This document shows positions 17,080 to 26,207 of a DNA stretch of 64,000 nt, in pieces. The stretch lies in the NCBI GenBank assembly GCA_963750195.1, contig CAVVPS010000013.1, positions 116,815 to 180,814 on the forward strand, given 5' to 3'. Below the pieces are notes generated by a model. It saw only the letters and a program-made list of their open reading frames with translations. It did no database searches and was not told the origin of the DNA. Position 1 is the first letter of the stretch; every line of letters starts with the position of its first letter. A program made the position numbers and the translations under genes. Source of the DNA: AP-15 sp963750195. Lineage in GTDB: Bacteria > Pseudomonadota > Alphaproteobacteria > ATCC43930 > CGMCC-115725.

Positions 17080-17262
17080 CTCGGCAAGCACAGGCTCGAA
17101 TATGACTTCAGATATGACGGCCTCGGATTTGCGACCTTGGCCATCAGCGGCATCGGCCGAGGCGCTGCCGGCGCCTATGGCTGGCCCGCCGATCTGTGCG
17201 AGGCGGAAGCGCTGGCGCGGCTATTGGCGCTCAACCTCGAGCGCGCGGCGGCACAACGGTAG
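17080..17262 (+). pseudogene. C-terminal relic of an MmeI/class IIL-type DNA methyltransferase
   Basis: The frame LGKHRLEYDFRYDGLGFA, GIGRGAAGAYGWPADLCEAE, ALARLLALNLERAAAQR and a stop has the form of the C-terminal end of large restriction-methylation proteins of the MmeI/YeeA group (YGWPADL followed by LLALNLER). About 60 codons remain and the rest of the gene is absent. Confidence 0.5.
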
Positions 17263-17336
17263 CGGCCGCAGGAAACCGGATCAGGCGGATTTCGTGATGG
17301 GTTAGCGCTCAGACGCAGACTGACGATTCACTCAAC

Positions 17337-17427
17337 CGTCTTGGCCGGGCTTGGCCCGGCCATCCACGAGACGCGGCACAGGTCTTGCCGGTATTCGTGG
17401 ATGCCCGGCACAAGGCCGGGCAAGACG
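17337..17427. repeat. Large imperfect palindrome (REP-type)
   Basis: Two 33-base arms (17337-17369 and 17395-17427) can pair, with GGCCGGGC / GCCCGGC centres and CATCCACGA ends. Such elements, built on GGCCGGGC and TCCACG, are dispersed in Bradyrhizobium and Rhodopseudomonas genomes. It may form a cruciform or terminate transcription. Confidence 0.7.
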
Positions 17428-17540
17428 ATTTGGGTGAGAGGGCAGCATCTGAATGCGTCTAAGCACCAGCGCGATCCTGCCAATAGTGGATATCACAGGT
17501 GGGGATGATGCCCGATCGAGCGCGCCGCGCTTCTCTTATC

Positions 17541-17594
17541 ATACCGGCAAAGGCCGGTATCCATTGCCGAAGTGGGTCCCGGCTTGCGCCGGGA
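17541..17594. repeat. Two short REP hairpins
   Basis: ATACCGG/CCGGTAT (17541-17560) and TCCCGGC/GCCGGGA (17577-17594) form two consecutive short hairpins, typical of extragenic palindromes that start 'accggcaaaggccggtatcc'. Confidence 0.6.
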
Positions 17595-17712
17595 TGACTG
17601 CTTTGGTTGCTATCTCTGGCTGTCATGGCCGGACTTGTTCCGTGGCCTTCAACCCACGGACTTTAATCCGAGGGCATCCGCCTGCCCGGCTCGCCGCTGA
17701 AAAAGGCGTGGA

Positions 17713-17733
17713 TCACCGGGACGAGCCCGGTGA
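17713..17733. repeat. REP hairpin
   Basis: TCACCGGG, a five-base spacer, then CCCGGTGA: a perfect 8-bp stem in the same intergenic cluster of palindromes. Apart from these, 17263-17958 holds no supported gene. Confidence 0.6.
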
Positions 17734-17958
17734 TGACGATCAAGAGACTCCTTGCAATCAGATCCGCTAAACCGGACGGCCTGATCGCACAAACCCCGCC
17801 ATGGCGGGACCGAAAAAAATGGTCGCGGCAATCCGCCGAATGCCTGCTGCTACGGCTGACAGCCGGTCACGCGTCGTTCTACGATCGCGTTGGTCACCAG
17901 AAGCTGCTCGGCCATTGGGGCGGCTCGCGAAAAGAACTGGCGTGGAGGAAGAAACATC

Positions 17959-19053
17959 ATGGGCGTACGCCGTTGGTTGATCGAGGGCCTGCGGACCCTG
18001 TTGTTCGGGATCGTCTGTGCGGCCGCAGGGCCGGGAGGGGTGGCTCAGGCTCAGGCGCCGACGTCTCCCGCTGCCCCGGTGCAGCCGTGGGGATTGCCGC
18101 CGTTGCCGGCAGGGGTTGGCCCGGTCGAAAAATTCGCCGATGTCAGCGGCACGCCGCAAGGCAAGTTCCTGGAAGGCGGCGCGTTCGATGCCCAGGGCAA
18201 TCTGTGGTTCGTGGCGATCGGCTCGGGGTGGATCTCATACCTGACGCCCGACGGCAAATTGGTCCCGGTGGTCAATTGCAACCCGCCGCCTGAGCTGGGT
18301 CAGACCTGCGAGCCGCAGGGAAGCCGCTGGCACGACGGCAAGCTCTATTTGACCTCGCGGCACCGCGGCATCCTGGTCTACGATCCGCAGACAAAACAGC
18401 TGACGACTTTGGTCTATACCTATCGCAACCAGTTGTTCAAAGGCCCCAACGATCTCGATTTCGACGCCGAAGGAAATCTGTTCTTTACCGATCCGTGGGG
18501 GACCGGTCCCGGGCCGAACGAGACTGATCGCGCGGGCGCCGTCTACCAGTATTCGCGCGACGGCGTTTTGCGCAAAGTGATGGACAGCAGCATGTTTCCC
18601 AACGGGATTGCCGTCTCGCCCGATGACAACACCTTGGCCGTCGGCGACTTCAGGGCCGGCCGCATGTGGTATGCCGGGTTTGAGATCGGCCCCAATATGG
18701 GCTGCCCGCAATGCCCGCGGGATCCGCTGCATCTGACCTTTGCCGGGGTCAAGGCGGGGACCTATATCCCCGGCAACGGCGGTCCCGACGGCATCCATTA
18801 CGACGTCAAGGGCAATCTGTGGGCCGGCGTGCCCCCAATGGGCGGCGTCATCGAAATCAATCCGCGCGGGCTGATTATCGGATTTGTGCCGATCCCGAAC
18901 GGCGACGGCGCGACAACCAACTTCGCGTTCGGCGGCCCCAATAACCAATACGTCTATTTCGAGGGGGCGACGAGCGGGACATTCTGGCGCTTCAAGGCGC
19001 CTTATCCCGGTCTGATCGGTCCCGGCGGCGTGCGTCTGCCGGCGCAGCCGTGA
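17959..19053 (+). CDS. SMP-30/gluconolactonase-like exported beta-propeller
   Basis: The 364-residue protein has a signal peptide (MGVRRWLIEGLRTLLFGIVC... VAQAQA) and the repeated strands of a six-bladed SMP-30/strictosidine-synthase-like propeller: LEGGAFDAQGNLWFVAIGSG, GPNDLDFDAEGNLFFTDPWG, FPNGIAVSPDDNTLAVGDF and GGPDGIHYDVKGNLWAGVP. Acidic and Asn residues in these loops would bind the divalent metal used for lactone hydrolysis. GGAGGAAG precedes ATG 17959. The next gene, an enolase-superfamily dehydratase, suggests both act in periplasmic-to-cytoplasmic sugar-lactone catabolism, which is inference. Confidence 0.85.
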   Translation: MGVRRWLIEGLRTLLFGIVCAAAGPGGVAQAQAPTSPAAPVQPWGLPPLPAGVGPVEKFADVSGTPQGKFLEGGAFDAQGNLWFVAIGSGWISYLTPDGKLVPVVNCNPPPELGQTCEPQGSRWHDGKLYLTSRHRGILVYDPQTKQLTTLVYTYRNQLFKGPNDLDFDAEGNLFFTDPWGTGPGPNETDRAGAVYQYSRDGVLRKVMDSSMFPNGIAVSPDDNTLAVGDFRAGRMWYAGFEIGPNMGCPQCPRDPLHLTFAGVKAGTYIPGNGGPDGIHYDVKGNLWAGVPPMGGVIEINPRGLIIGFVPIPNGDGATTNFAFGGPNNQYVYFEGATSGTFWRFKAPYPGLIGPGGVRLPAQP

Positions 19054-19213
19054 GCCGTGAGCCGCGCCAGCGCTAGCCGGCAGCCGGAGCTGTTCGCGGG
19101 CGACGCTTCGCAATGACAGTCGATCCGGTCGCGGTTGAGCGGGGTCGGCTCTCGGCGCATGATCATCGGCGACACCTACGGAATGCGATGTCGCGGACCA
19201 GGAGGATATGCCG

Positions 19214-20404
19214 ATGAAGATCGTCAAGGTCGAAGATTTGCATTGCGACGCCGGCTGGCGGGTCAACTCGTTTCTGAAGATCACCACCGATCAGGGCATC
19301 GTCGGCTGGTCGGAGTATATGGAGGGCTATGGCGCGCAAGGGCTGACCGGAGTCATCTTGAAGCTCGCCGAGCGCTTCTTGATCGGGCAGGACCCGCGGC
19401 CGGTCGAGCGTCACAGCGCCCATCTCTACGCCGCGACCCGGCAAGCTGCCGGCGGCGTCAACCAGATGGCGATCGCGGCGATCGAGAACGCGCTCGTGGA
19501 CATCAAGGCCAAGGCATTGGGCGTGCCGGTTTACGAAATGCTGGGCGGACCGGTGCGCGACCGATTACAGCTCTATTGGTCGCATTGCGGCACCTATCGC
19601 GCGCGTCATGCCGACAAGATCCGCGAATGGGCCGGGGTGGACCCGGTGCGCTCGCTCGACGACATCGTCGCACTCGGCGAAGAGGTCAGGCGCAAGGGCT
19701 TCAAGGGGCTCAAGACCAACCTGATCCGCTTTGACCGCGACAAGCCGTATATGTACGGCCCCGGCACCGGCAACCCGCCGGGCTTTCCCGAGCTCAACGT
19801 CGACCGCCGCATCGTCGATGCCGCAGTAGCGCAGCTGGAGGCGTTTCGCCGCGGCGCCGGCCCCGATGTCGGGCTCCATCTCGACACCAACTTCAATTAC
19901 AAGATCGACGGCTATGTCAAATTGGCGCGGGCCTTGGAGCCGCTCGACCTGGTGTGGCTCGAGATCGACCTCTACGACCCGGCCGGCCTGGCATTGATCC
20001 GGCGCTCGGCCCGCACCCCGATTTCCTCCTGCGAGTCATTGTATGGCAGACGTCAGTTCCGGCCCTATTTCGAGAACCAGTCGGTCGACTACGCGATCAT
20101 CGACGTGGCTTGGAACGGCATTCTCGAATCCTTGAAGATCGCGGCGATGGCCGACGCCTACGAGGTCAATGTGGCACCACATAATTTCAACGGCCATTTG
20201 GGCTCGCTGATCAGCGCGCATATGTGCGCCGTGGCGCCGAACTTCAAAGTCATGGAGATCGACATCGACGACGTCACCTGGAAGGACGACATCGTCACCC
20301 ACCCGCCGGTCATCGAGAACGGCGACCTGCTATTGCCGACCGGCCCCGGCTGGGGTGCCGACGTCAACGAGGAATTCGTGCGCGCCCACCCGCCAAAACG
20401 GTAG
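19214..20404 (+). CDS. Mandelate racemase/muconate lactonizing (enolase superfamily) enzyme
   Basis: The 396-residue protein has the N-terminal capping domain (up to about 115) and the TIM-barrel domain. The predicted metal ligands are Asp224 (HLDTNFN), Glu250 (WLEIDLYDP) and Glu274 (SCESLYG); His323 in APHNFNGH is a likely catalytic base. This fits an acid-sugar dehydratase (galactonate- or fuconate-type), but the substrate cannot be read from sequence. The second ATG, 19214, lies eight bases after AGGAGG and is preferred over 19208. It follows the SMP-30-like gene on the same strand, 160 bp away. Confidence 0.88.
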   Translation: MKIVKVEDLHCDAGWRVNSFLKITTDQGIVGWSEYMEGYGAQGLTGVILKLAERFLIGQDPRPVERHSAHLYAATRQAAGGVNQMAIAAIENALVDIKAKALGVPVYEMLGGPVRDRLQLYWSHCGTYRARHADKIREWAGVDPVRSLDDIVALGEEVRRKGFKGLKTNLIRFDRDKPYMYGPGTGNPPGFPELNVDRRIVDAAVAQLEAFRRGAGPDVGLHLDTNFNYKIDGYVKLARALEPLDLVWLEIDLYDPAGLALIRRSARTPISSCESLYGRRQFRPYFENQSVDYAIIDVAWNGILESLKIAAMADAYEVNVAPHNFNGHLGSLISAHMCAVAPNFKVMEIDIDDVTWKDDIVTHPPVIENGDLLLPTGPGWGADVNEEFVRAHPPKR

Positions 20405-20565
20405 GGACGCCCGGCGACAGGATCGACGTGACGGACGCTGCGGCAGCCCAACCAAAACCGGTCTGCCCAGCCGGAGACGCTGCACATCCGCGCGCCGACA
20501 CGACATGCCGGGAGACGACGGATTGACCGGCTTTCCGGCACCTCCTATGGTGCGCCCGCGACAGC

Positions 20566-20642
20566 GAGCCTGTAGCTCAGCCGGTAGAGCAACTGACTTT
20601 TAATCAGTAGGTCTCGGGTTCGAAATCCCGACGGGCTCACCA
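20566..20642 (+). tRNA. tRNA-Lys (UUU)
   Basis: A complete cloverleaf: acceptor GAGCCTG pairs with CGGGCTC, D arm AGCTCAGCCGGTAGAGCA, anticodon arm with loop CTTTTAA (anticodon TTT), T loop GGTTCGAAATCC, and encoded CCA. A tyrosine integrase starts 760 bp downstream, the usual arrangement of an element integrated at a tRNA gene. Confidence 0.97.
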
Positions 20643-21400
20643 AAAACTCCAATGGTTTAGAGCGCCACTTCAGAGCAATTACAGGTTCTGAAATTCCGTC
20701 GGGCAACATTTCGGGCAACAGATGACAAATTTCGCATGCTGGGGTGAACCTCATCGAGGACCGTGAAGTTGGGTGCGAAGGGTCCGTTTCATGTTCGACC
20801 CACCGGATCGGCCGACTGTAGCCGCCCCTGGAGTGGAATCTCACGGTTCCATCGTTCGATCTCGGTGCCGCGAACGGCAGGTTACGGCGCTAGTGAGCCA
20901 TTGGGCCGGCGTCACCCGGGCGCCCGGGCCCGTGCTGATGCCCCTCCGTGCCTCGTTGGCGCGACCGGATCGGCCCAAGAGGGTGGCTTCCTGCCCTTGG
21001 CACTCGGGCCGCCCTCCGTCCGCTCCGCTATCCCATCCCTGAGCGGATCTTCGACTACGTCTCCACGGTTCGGAGCGCGGGACGGCTGGGAAGTGTCAGC
21101 GGAAATTGAAAAACGTTCAAGAGTGAATAGGAGCCCGATCCCAACTCGATTTCACACTAACCGTGTGCTAACAATCAAAAATGCGGAAGTAACACGCTTG
21201 CGGCCGACTGATTAAAAGTCGGCGTTGCTTGCTTTCGCATTAGCTCGCTCTTCTACTTAGGATTTCGATAACATCTTGTAAACACTAGTATCTCTGGACA
21301 ACGACGCCTAGTCCGGGTAAGCTGGGTTTCGCGCATTTTCGCTTACCCGTGCTTACCTGGTGCTTACCCGACGCCGCGAGTGCGTGCCCGGAGCAAAACG
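20643..21400. other. Intergenic region between tRNA-Lys and integrase
   Basis: No supported gene in about 750 bp. AT content rises from about 21100. It should contain one attachment-site arm and the integrase promoter; the hairpin at 21203 is the only clear structure. Confidence 0.5.
21203..21223. promoter_or_regulatory. Hairpin carrying an inverted copy of the tRNA-Lys anticodon arm
   Basis: A perfect 7-bp stem GCCGACT/AGTCGGC encloses GATTAAA. Fourteen bases, ACTGATTAAAAGTC (21207-21220), are the exact reverse complement of the tRNA-Lys anticodon arm (20595-20608). It may be part of the integrase's recombination or binding sites. Confidence 0.45.
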
Positions 21401-22534
21401 ATGATCGCTGAGAAGCTGAGCAAGACAGTTGTTGAGCGGATCAAGGCCGTCGATCGGGACGTGGTCGTGTGGGACGACACCCTCCCCGGATTTGGGATCA
21501 GGGTGAAGCCCAGCGGGGTCCGCAGCTACATCATCCAGTATCGTAATCGGAATACCGGCGCATCGAAGCGCCTGACGATCGGGCAGCATGGTCCGCTGTT
21601 GACCTTCGATCAGGCGAAGAAACAAGCACGCGCGATGCTCGCGGATGCGATGCGCGGCAACGATCCGGTCGAAATCCGCAAAGCTGTACGGAGGGCTCCC
21701 TCGGTTGCGGATCTGGCGGCCGATTACCTGGAAAGGCATGCTGTTCCGAAGAAGCGCCCGAAAAGCGTCCGCGACGATCGGGCGATGCTCGACAATGTCA
21801 TCCTGCCGAAGCTCGGGGCGAAGAAGGTGGACGCGATAGGCCGCCGCGACTTTGAGACGATCCAAGTTGGGATGAAGGACCGGCCCTACCCGGCAAATCG
21901 CGTTCTGTCGCTACTGTCCAAGATGTTCAACCTTGCCGTCGAGTGGAAGTGGCGGTCAGACAACCCGGCCAAGGGCATCGAGCGCTACGAGGAGCAGAAG
22001 CGCGAGCGATGGCTGTCGGATGAGGAGCTTCGCCGGCTCTGTGCCGCGCTCGACGAACATTCAAACATGAGAGCAGCTAATGCTGTGCGTCTCCAACTGT
22101 TGACTGGCGCCAGGCTTGGGGAGGTTCTGACTTCACGCAAAGAAGACTTCGAGTTACACCATGGGATCTGGACCAAGCCCTCGCATCAGACCAAGCAGAA
22201 GCGAACTGAGCATCTACCGCTCAGCGCCCAAGCGTTGGCGCTGGTGGTGTCGATCATCGAGGCGAGCGATACAAACTCTCGCTTCCTATTCCCTGGCAAC
22301 AAGCCTGGTCAGTCCTTACGTGAAATCAAAAAATTCTGGCCCGCCGTTCTGCGCCAGGCTGAAATCACCGACTATCGCCGCCGCGACAATCGGCACACGT
22401 ATGCGTCGCATCTCGTTTCCAGCGGCCTCAGTCTGGAAATCGTCGGACGACTGCTAGGGCACACCACCGCAACAACGACAAAGCGGTATGCCCATCTCGC
22501 CGACGGATTCCGGCAAGCTAAAGAGGGAACTTAA
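21401..22534 (+). CDS. int: Tyrosine site-specific integrase
   Basis: The protein (377 residues from ATG 21401) has the P4/CP4-57-type architecture: N-terminal DUF4102-like arm-binding part (LPGFGIRVKPSGVRSYIIQY), SAM-like core-binding domain and the catalytic domain. Catalytic residues seen: Arg in LTGARLGEVL, His-x-x-His/Arg region in RRDNRHTYASHLVSSGL, His in LLGHTTATTTKRYAHL with the nucleophilic Tyr. ATG 21401 has GGAG at the right distance; GTG 21380 is the longer alternative. The position next to tRNA-Lys marks it as the integrase of a genomic island. Part of its 3' end is duplicated at 26900. Confidence 0.93.
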   Translation: MIAEKLSKTVVERIKAVDRDVVVWDDTLPGFGIRVKPSGVRSYIIQYRNRNTGASKRLTIGQHGPLLTFDQAKKQARAMLADAMRGNDPVEIRKAVRRAPSVADLAADYLERHAVPKKRPKSVRDDRAMLDNVILPKLGAKKVDAIGRRDFETIQVGMKDRPYPANRVLSLLSKMFNLAVEWKWRSDNPAKGIERYEEQKRERWLSDEELRRLCAALDEHSNMRAANAVRLQLLTGARLGEVLTSRKEDFELHHGIWTKPSHQTKQKRTEHLPLSAQALALVVSIIEASDTNSRFLFPGNKPGQSLREIKKFWPAVLRQAEITDYRRRDNRHTYASHLVSSGLSLEIVGRLLGHTTATTTKRYAHLADGFRQAKEGT

Positions 22535-22565
22535 CCCCGCTGCCGAAGGATTCAATTACACTTTG

Positions 22566-22682
22566 TCATCGCTCGCGCAGGCTTTCGTGGCCGTATCGCA
22601 AAAGCGGCGACAGCAGATAGCTGATGATATGCCGGGAGCCGGTCTTGATCTCGACCGTCACCGCCATACCGGGGGTCGGGTT
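22566..22682 (-). pseudogene. HlyD-family secretion adaptor, C-terminal relic
   Basis: The minus strand reads PTPGMAVTVEIKTGSRHIIS, then YLLSPLLRYGHESLRER and a stop. This is the typical C-terminal end of type I secretion membrane-fusion (HlyD/PrtE) proteins. Only 39 codons remain; the next base pairs belong to an unrelated esterase fragment on the other strand, so a recombination junction lies near 22682. Confidence 0.75.
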
Positions 22683-23334
22683 GACCCACCATCACCCGTT
22701 CGATCCGACGGCGACGAATTTGTCGGAGGACGTGCCGGTTATGGTCGGCGGCACCAGGGACGAGAACGCGCTCTTCCTTGCCCCCGACGATGCGGTGTGG
22801 AACCGAACCCTCAACGAGGACGAGCTGAAGACGCGCGTCGCGAAAGTCGCGGCCGGGAACACCGACGCCGTGCTGGCGCTTTACCGACAAATGCATCCCG
22901 GTATGAACCCGGCCGAGCTGTTGATCGAGATCACGACCGATTCGAATTTCTGGGTGCGCTCGGTGTTGCTTGCCGAGCGTAAGGCGGCGAGAGGCAAAGC
23001 CCCCGTCAACATGTACTCGTTCGACTGGCGGACCCGGTTTTGGACGGCAAAGCTCATGGCGCCGCACGCGCTCGATGTGCCGTTTGTCTTCGACACGCTC
23101 GATGAGGTTGGGACAACCGGCCGCTCCCCGGCCGCTGCGGCGATCGCTACAGCGGAGTCGGCGACCTGGGCTACCTTCGCCCGCTCCGGAACGCCCGATA
23201 ACAAGGCGATCCCGCACTGGCCCGCCTATACGGCGGCCGATCGGGCGACAATGATGATCGATACCGAGTGGCGAGTGCAGAACGATCCGCAGCATGAGGC
23301 GCGGCTGTTGTGGACCAGGATTGCGCTGTCCTGA
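22681..23334 (+). pseudogene. Type-B carboxylesterase, C-terminal half
   Basis: The frame LTHHHPFDPTATNLSEDVPV, then MVGGTRDENALFLA, matches the second half of carboxylesterase/pnbA-type alpha/beta hydrolases: the acidic triad residue near TRDE, and the late region FVFDTLDEVG... WATFARSGTPDNKAIPHWPA. The Ser nucleophile elbow and everything before it are missing, because the sequence starts abruptly at the HlyD junction. About 217 of some 500 codons remain. Confidence 0.8.
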
Positions 23335-23559
23335 GTGGGAGCGAAACTGGGCATGCTGATCGAGGTGGTCCGCGCCGGCTGCTAAGTCCTCACCCGCATC
23401 GGTGTCGCCTAAAACGGGAGATGCTGCCGGCTCCTGGGCGATCCAGCAATACCAGGGTCGAATTCGCGGAGATATTGTGGCCGCTAACGTCTCTCCCAGA
23501 TGTTGGCAACTCGTTGGAGGCGAGCACCTAATATATCCTGGTTTACAGGGAGAATGCGT

Positions 23560-24513
23560 ATGCCTCGACAGGTTCGTGCTGTTGTCGTTGATCCCGCCGC
23601 GCCAGGGAGGCTTGCCATCAAGCCGGTTGAATTGCGCGATCCCGATCGCGACGAGGCGGTGGTACGAGTGACCGCAATCTCGCTCAACCGCGGTGAGACG
23701 CGGCGCGCCGTGCAGCAGGCCGAGTCGGGGTGGCGGCCCGGCTGGGATTTTGTCGGTGTGACCGAGACCGCGGCGGCCGATGGGAGCGGACCCAAACCCG
23801 GGACGCGGGTGGTTGGCATTCTGCCATCGGGTGCTTGGGCCGAGCGGGTCAATTGCCGCACCCATGCGGTCGCCGCATTGCCCGATGCGGTGGGGGATGC
23901 CGAAGGGGCGACGTTGCCGGTAGCGGGCCTCACCGCACTGCACGCGCTGCGCCAAGGTGGGCTGTTGCTCGGGCGCAAGGTGCTGGTCGACGGCGCCTCG
24001 GGTGGGGTCGGGCATCTTGCCTGTCAGCTCGCCGTGGCGGCCGGCGCCCAAGTCTGGGGCCATGTGCGCCGCGAGGAATATCGCGCCGCTGTTGCAGAAT
24101 GGTGCGGCGAGCGAGTCGTGCTTGGTCGCGAACTCATTGCCGCCAAGCCCCATGGGCCGTTCTGGCTGATCTTGGACTCGCTTGGCGGCTCCGCCCTTGC
24201 CGCGGCGCTCGGCATGCTGCAGCCGGGCGGCACTTGCGTGACATTCGGGGTATCCGACGCTGCTCAGGCGACCTTCGAAAGCCGTGATTTTTTCGCGACC
24301 GGCGGGTCGCAGCTCTACGGGCTCACCCTGTTTCACGAATTGATGAGTGTCGAGCGGGCCGGCATCGGCTTGGCACTGCTCGGGGATCTGATCGCAGCAA
24401 AGAAGTTGCGGCCGCAAATTGTGGTCGAGGCGCCATGGAGCGAGATCGGCACGGTCGCCCGTCGGCTGATCGATCGCGAGTTCACCGGCAAGGCGGTCCT
24501 GCGCGTCGCTTGA
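23560..24513 (+). CDS. MDR-family NAD(P)H oxidoreductase (quinone oxidoreductase-like)
   Basis: The 317-residue protein is a medium-chain dehydrogenase/reductase: an N-terminal GroES-like domain (AISLNRGETRRAV, WDFVGVTETAA, GTRVVGILPSGAWAE) and a Rossmann domain with VLVDGASGGVGHLACQLAVA (residues about 140-159). No structural or catalytic zinc Cys cluster is visible, so it is the zinc-independent quinone-oxidoreductase type. AGGGAG lies seven bases before ATG 23560. The substrate is unknown. Confidence 0.88.
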   Translation: MPRQVRAVVVDPAAPGRLAIKPVELRDPDRDEAVVRVTAISLNRGETRRAVQQAESGWRPGWDFVGVTETAAADGSGPKPGTRVVGILPSGAWAERVNCRTHAVAALPDAVGDAEGATLPVAGLTALHALRQGGLLLGRKVLVDGASGGVGHLACQLAVAAGAQVWGHVRREEYRAAVAEWCGERVVLGRELIAAKPHGPFWLILDSLGGSALAAALGMLQPGGTCVTFGVSDAAQATFESRDFFATGGSQLYGLTLFHELMSVERAGIGLALLGDLIAAKKLRPQIVVEAPWSEIGTVARRLIDREFTGKAVLRVA

Positions 24514-24639
24514 GGTTCACAACCTCGGCCGGGCGCGGTTTTGGGAGACCAAGACGACGAGTGACTGATCGGAACCGACCGCTACCAGCCCTAAGGCAAT
24601 TTCGCCCTGTCGGGATTTGACCGACATCGCCAACCGAGC

Positions 24640-24736
24640 TACCTAAAATCCCGGCATTGTTCACCAGGATGTCAAGCCGGCCGTAATTCGCCAAGGTCGT
24701 TGCAATCATCGGCGTCGACGTGGTATTCGCCGACAT
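24640..24736 (-). pseudogene. Short-chain dehydrogenase fragment
   Basis: The minus strand encodes STPMIATTLANYGRLDILVN followed by NAGILGS. This is the NNAG region of a classical SDR. Neither the N-terminal cofactor loop nor the YxxxK active site is present, so it is a remnant of about 30 codons. Confidence 0.6.
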
Positions 24737-24754
24737 AGAAAGCCCAGGGCTAGG

Positions 24755-26207
24755 CTATGGCCCGGAGCGGACCAAGTCGACATCCGACGCCCAGCGGAAC
24801 AGGTCGTTCGAATAGGCAACGCTTGCGATAAAGCCCGGAAGCTGAAGACGCTGAATGGTCTGCCCGTGGTCGGCGAAGAGAAGATCTCCATCAGATGTGA
24901 ATCGCAAGCCCATGATCGATCCCGAGGATGTGAACATTCTGCGCGGGTGGCCTTCCACCACCTTATAAAGACTGGCAGGTACTTTATTCCCAGTGCTCAA
25001 CCAAAGACTTCCGTTCTTATCGAAGGTGAACGTCCCGGCCCAGAAACCATCAACCTCGGCGAGATGCACAGCGTAGAACGGGAGGGCCCGGCCGCTCTCC
25101 AGGCGGAAAATCATGCCGTCGCCACCCGCGCCGCTAGCTTCGCTGAAATAAAGACCGTCAAGTGGATCAAATCCTAGATCTCGCACATATGTGGTGTGTT
25201 TGTAGACGGGTCTCTCAACTCGATCATTGTCAAGCCGAAACACGTAGTCACCATTGGCATCCGCGAAGTAGATGATGCCCTCTGAACTGACGGCCACGGA
25301 ATAGAGCGTTCGATTTCCAGAGTAAGTAGTGCTTCAATTCGGGCGGACATAGAATTCCGAGAGGTTACCGTTTTCGAGCTTATAAATTCGCCCCGGCCTC
25401 TCCAGTGCATCCACAATAAACAGCGGCGGCAGCGCCGTCTGGCGTGGCACGACATCAAAGAGCGGGCCCGGTCCACCGTGTGCAATGCGTGCGAGGGAGT
25501 CGCTGACCTCGCCGACGCTACTCCACCTGACCGTTGTAAGCGGAATAGCCCAATTGATATCCGCAGCGCCCTCGAGGCAGACCGCCATCAGCAATCGCTA
25601 CGGCCGTGCCCTCTTCGGTGAGGATCGGCGCACCCAAGTCTCCCCTTTGCACTGGGCCGGAAAGGCTCAAGACCTGTATGTCCGGTGCTGGACTGGCCCG
25701 CCGCATAAACTCGACAGTGTCTGCTGGCGGCAGCAGTTCCTTGAGCTGGGCCAACGGACGCGGCTCGTTCGGCTCCAACCGGTGACTTTGCTGGTAAAGC
25801 AGTGCCTGAGGATATCCAACGATCCGAAGGTCGGCATCGCTGGAGAATTGAGCCACTCGGAGCGCCGACCGGATCGTACGGGGGGCCACGAGAAACGCCG
25901 CATCGCGTTCTACATCGACCTTGACCAACCGTAGGTGAGGGAGCCTTTGGTCCAGGTTTGCCGCGGTAAGTTCCGTGCAAGCGAGAACACCGTGCAGGGC
26001 CGTGACGACACCGAACTGTCCGTCGATCCGAGCGCTGAAGCCCGTCGACACGGTGTCGCCGCATGTGAGGCGAAACGCCTTGTCGCATATGTCAGCATAG
26101 GCCGCATCGCCTTGCGGCTTGGGTGGCGGACAACTGTCGGTCGCCGCCGTCGCAATGCTGCCGCTCGCCGACAGCGCGAGCAATAGCGCGATCACTCGCG
26201 CAAACAT
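24755..26207 (-). pseudogene. Trypsin-like protease/beta-propeller protein with lost Ser, frameshift and stop
   Basis: From ATG 26207: signal peptide (MFARVIALLLALSASGSIAT), then a chymotrypsin-fold domain with His in VVTALHGVL and Asp in VERDAAFLV. The position of the nucleophile reads QRGDLGAPI in place of GDSGAPI (Leu, codon TTG). An extra base near 25575 and a TGA at 25334-25336 interrupt the frame, which otherwise continues (EGAADINWAIP, then IYFADANGDYVFRLDNDRVE, LRFTSDGDLLFADHG) as a propeller of NHL/SMP-30 type to 24755. Corrected length is about 484 residues. The lesions and the missing Ser suggest a dead gene; a pseudoenzyme sensor is the alternative. It overlaps the end of the upstream gene by 16 bases. 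Confidence 0.7.

Noticed and set aside
17337..17733. Rho-independent terminators
   Set aside because: The stems lack following T runs and match dispersed REP-type palindromes better.
22552..24417. 621-residue minus-strand frame
   Set aside because: Lies over the esterase relic and the MDR oxidoreductase; it has a different frame from the HlyD relic and no motifs.
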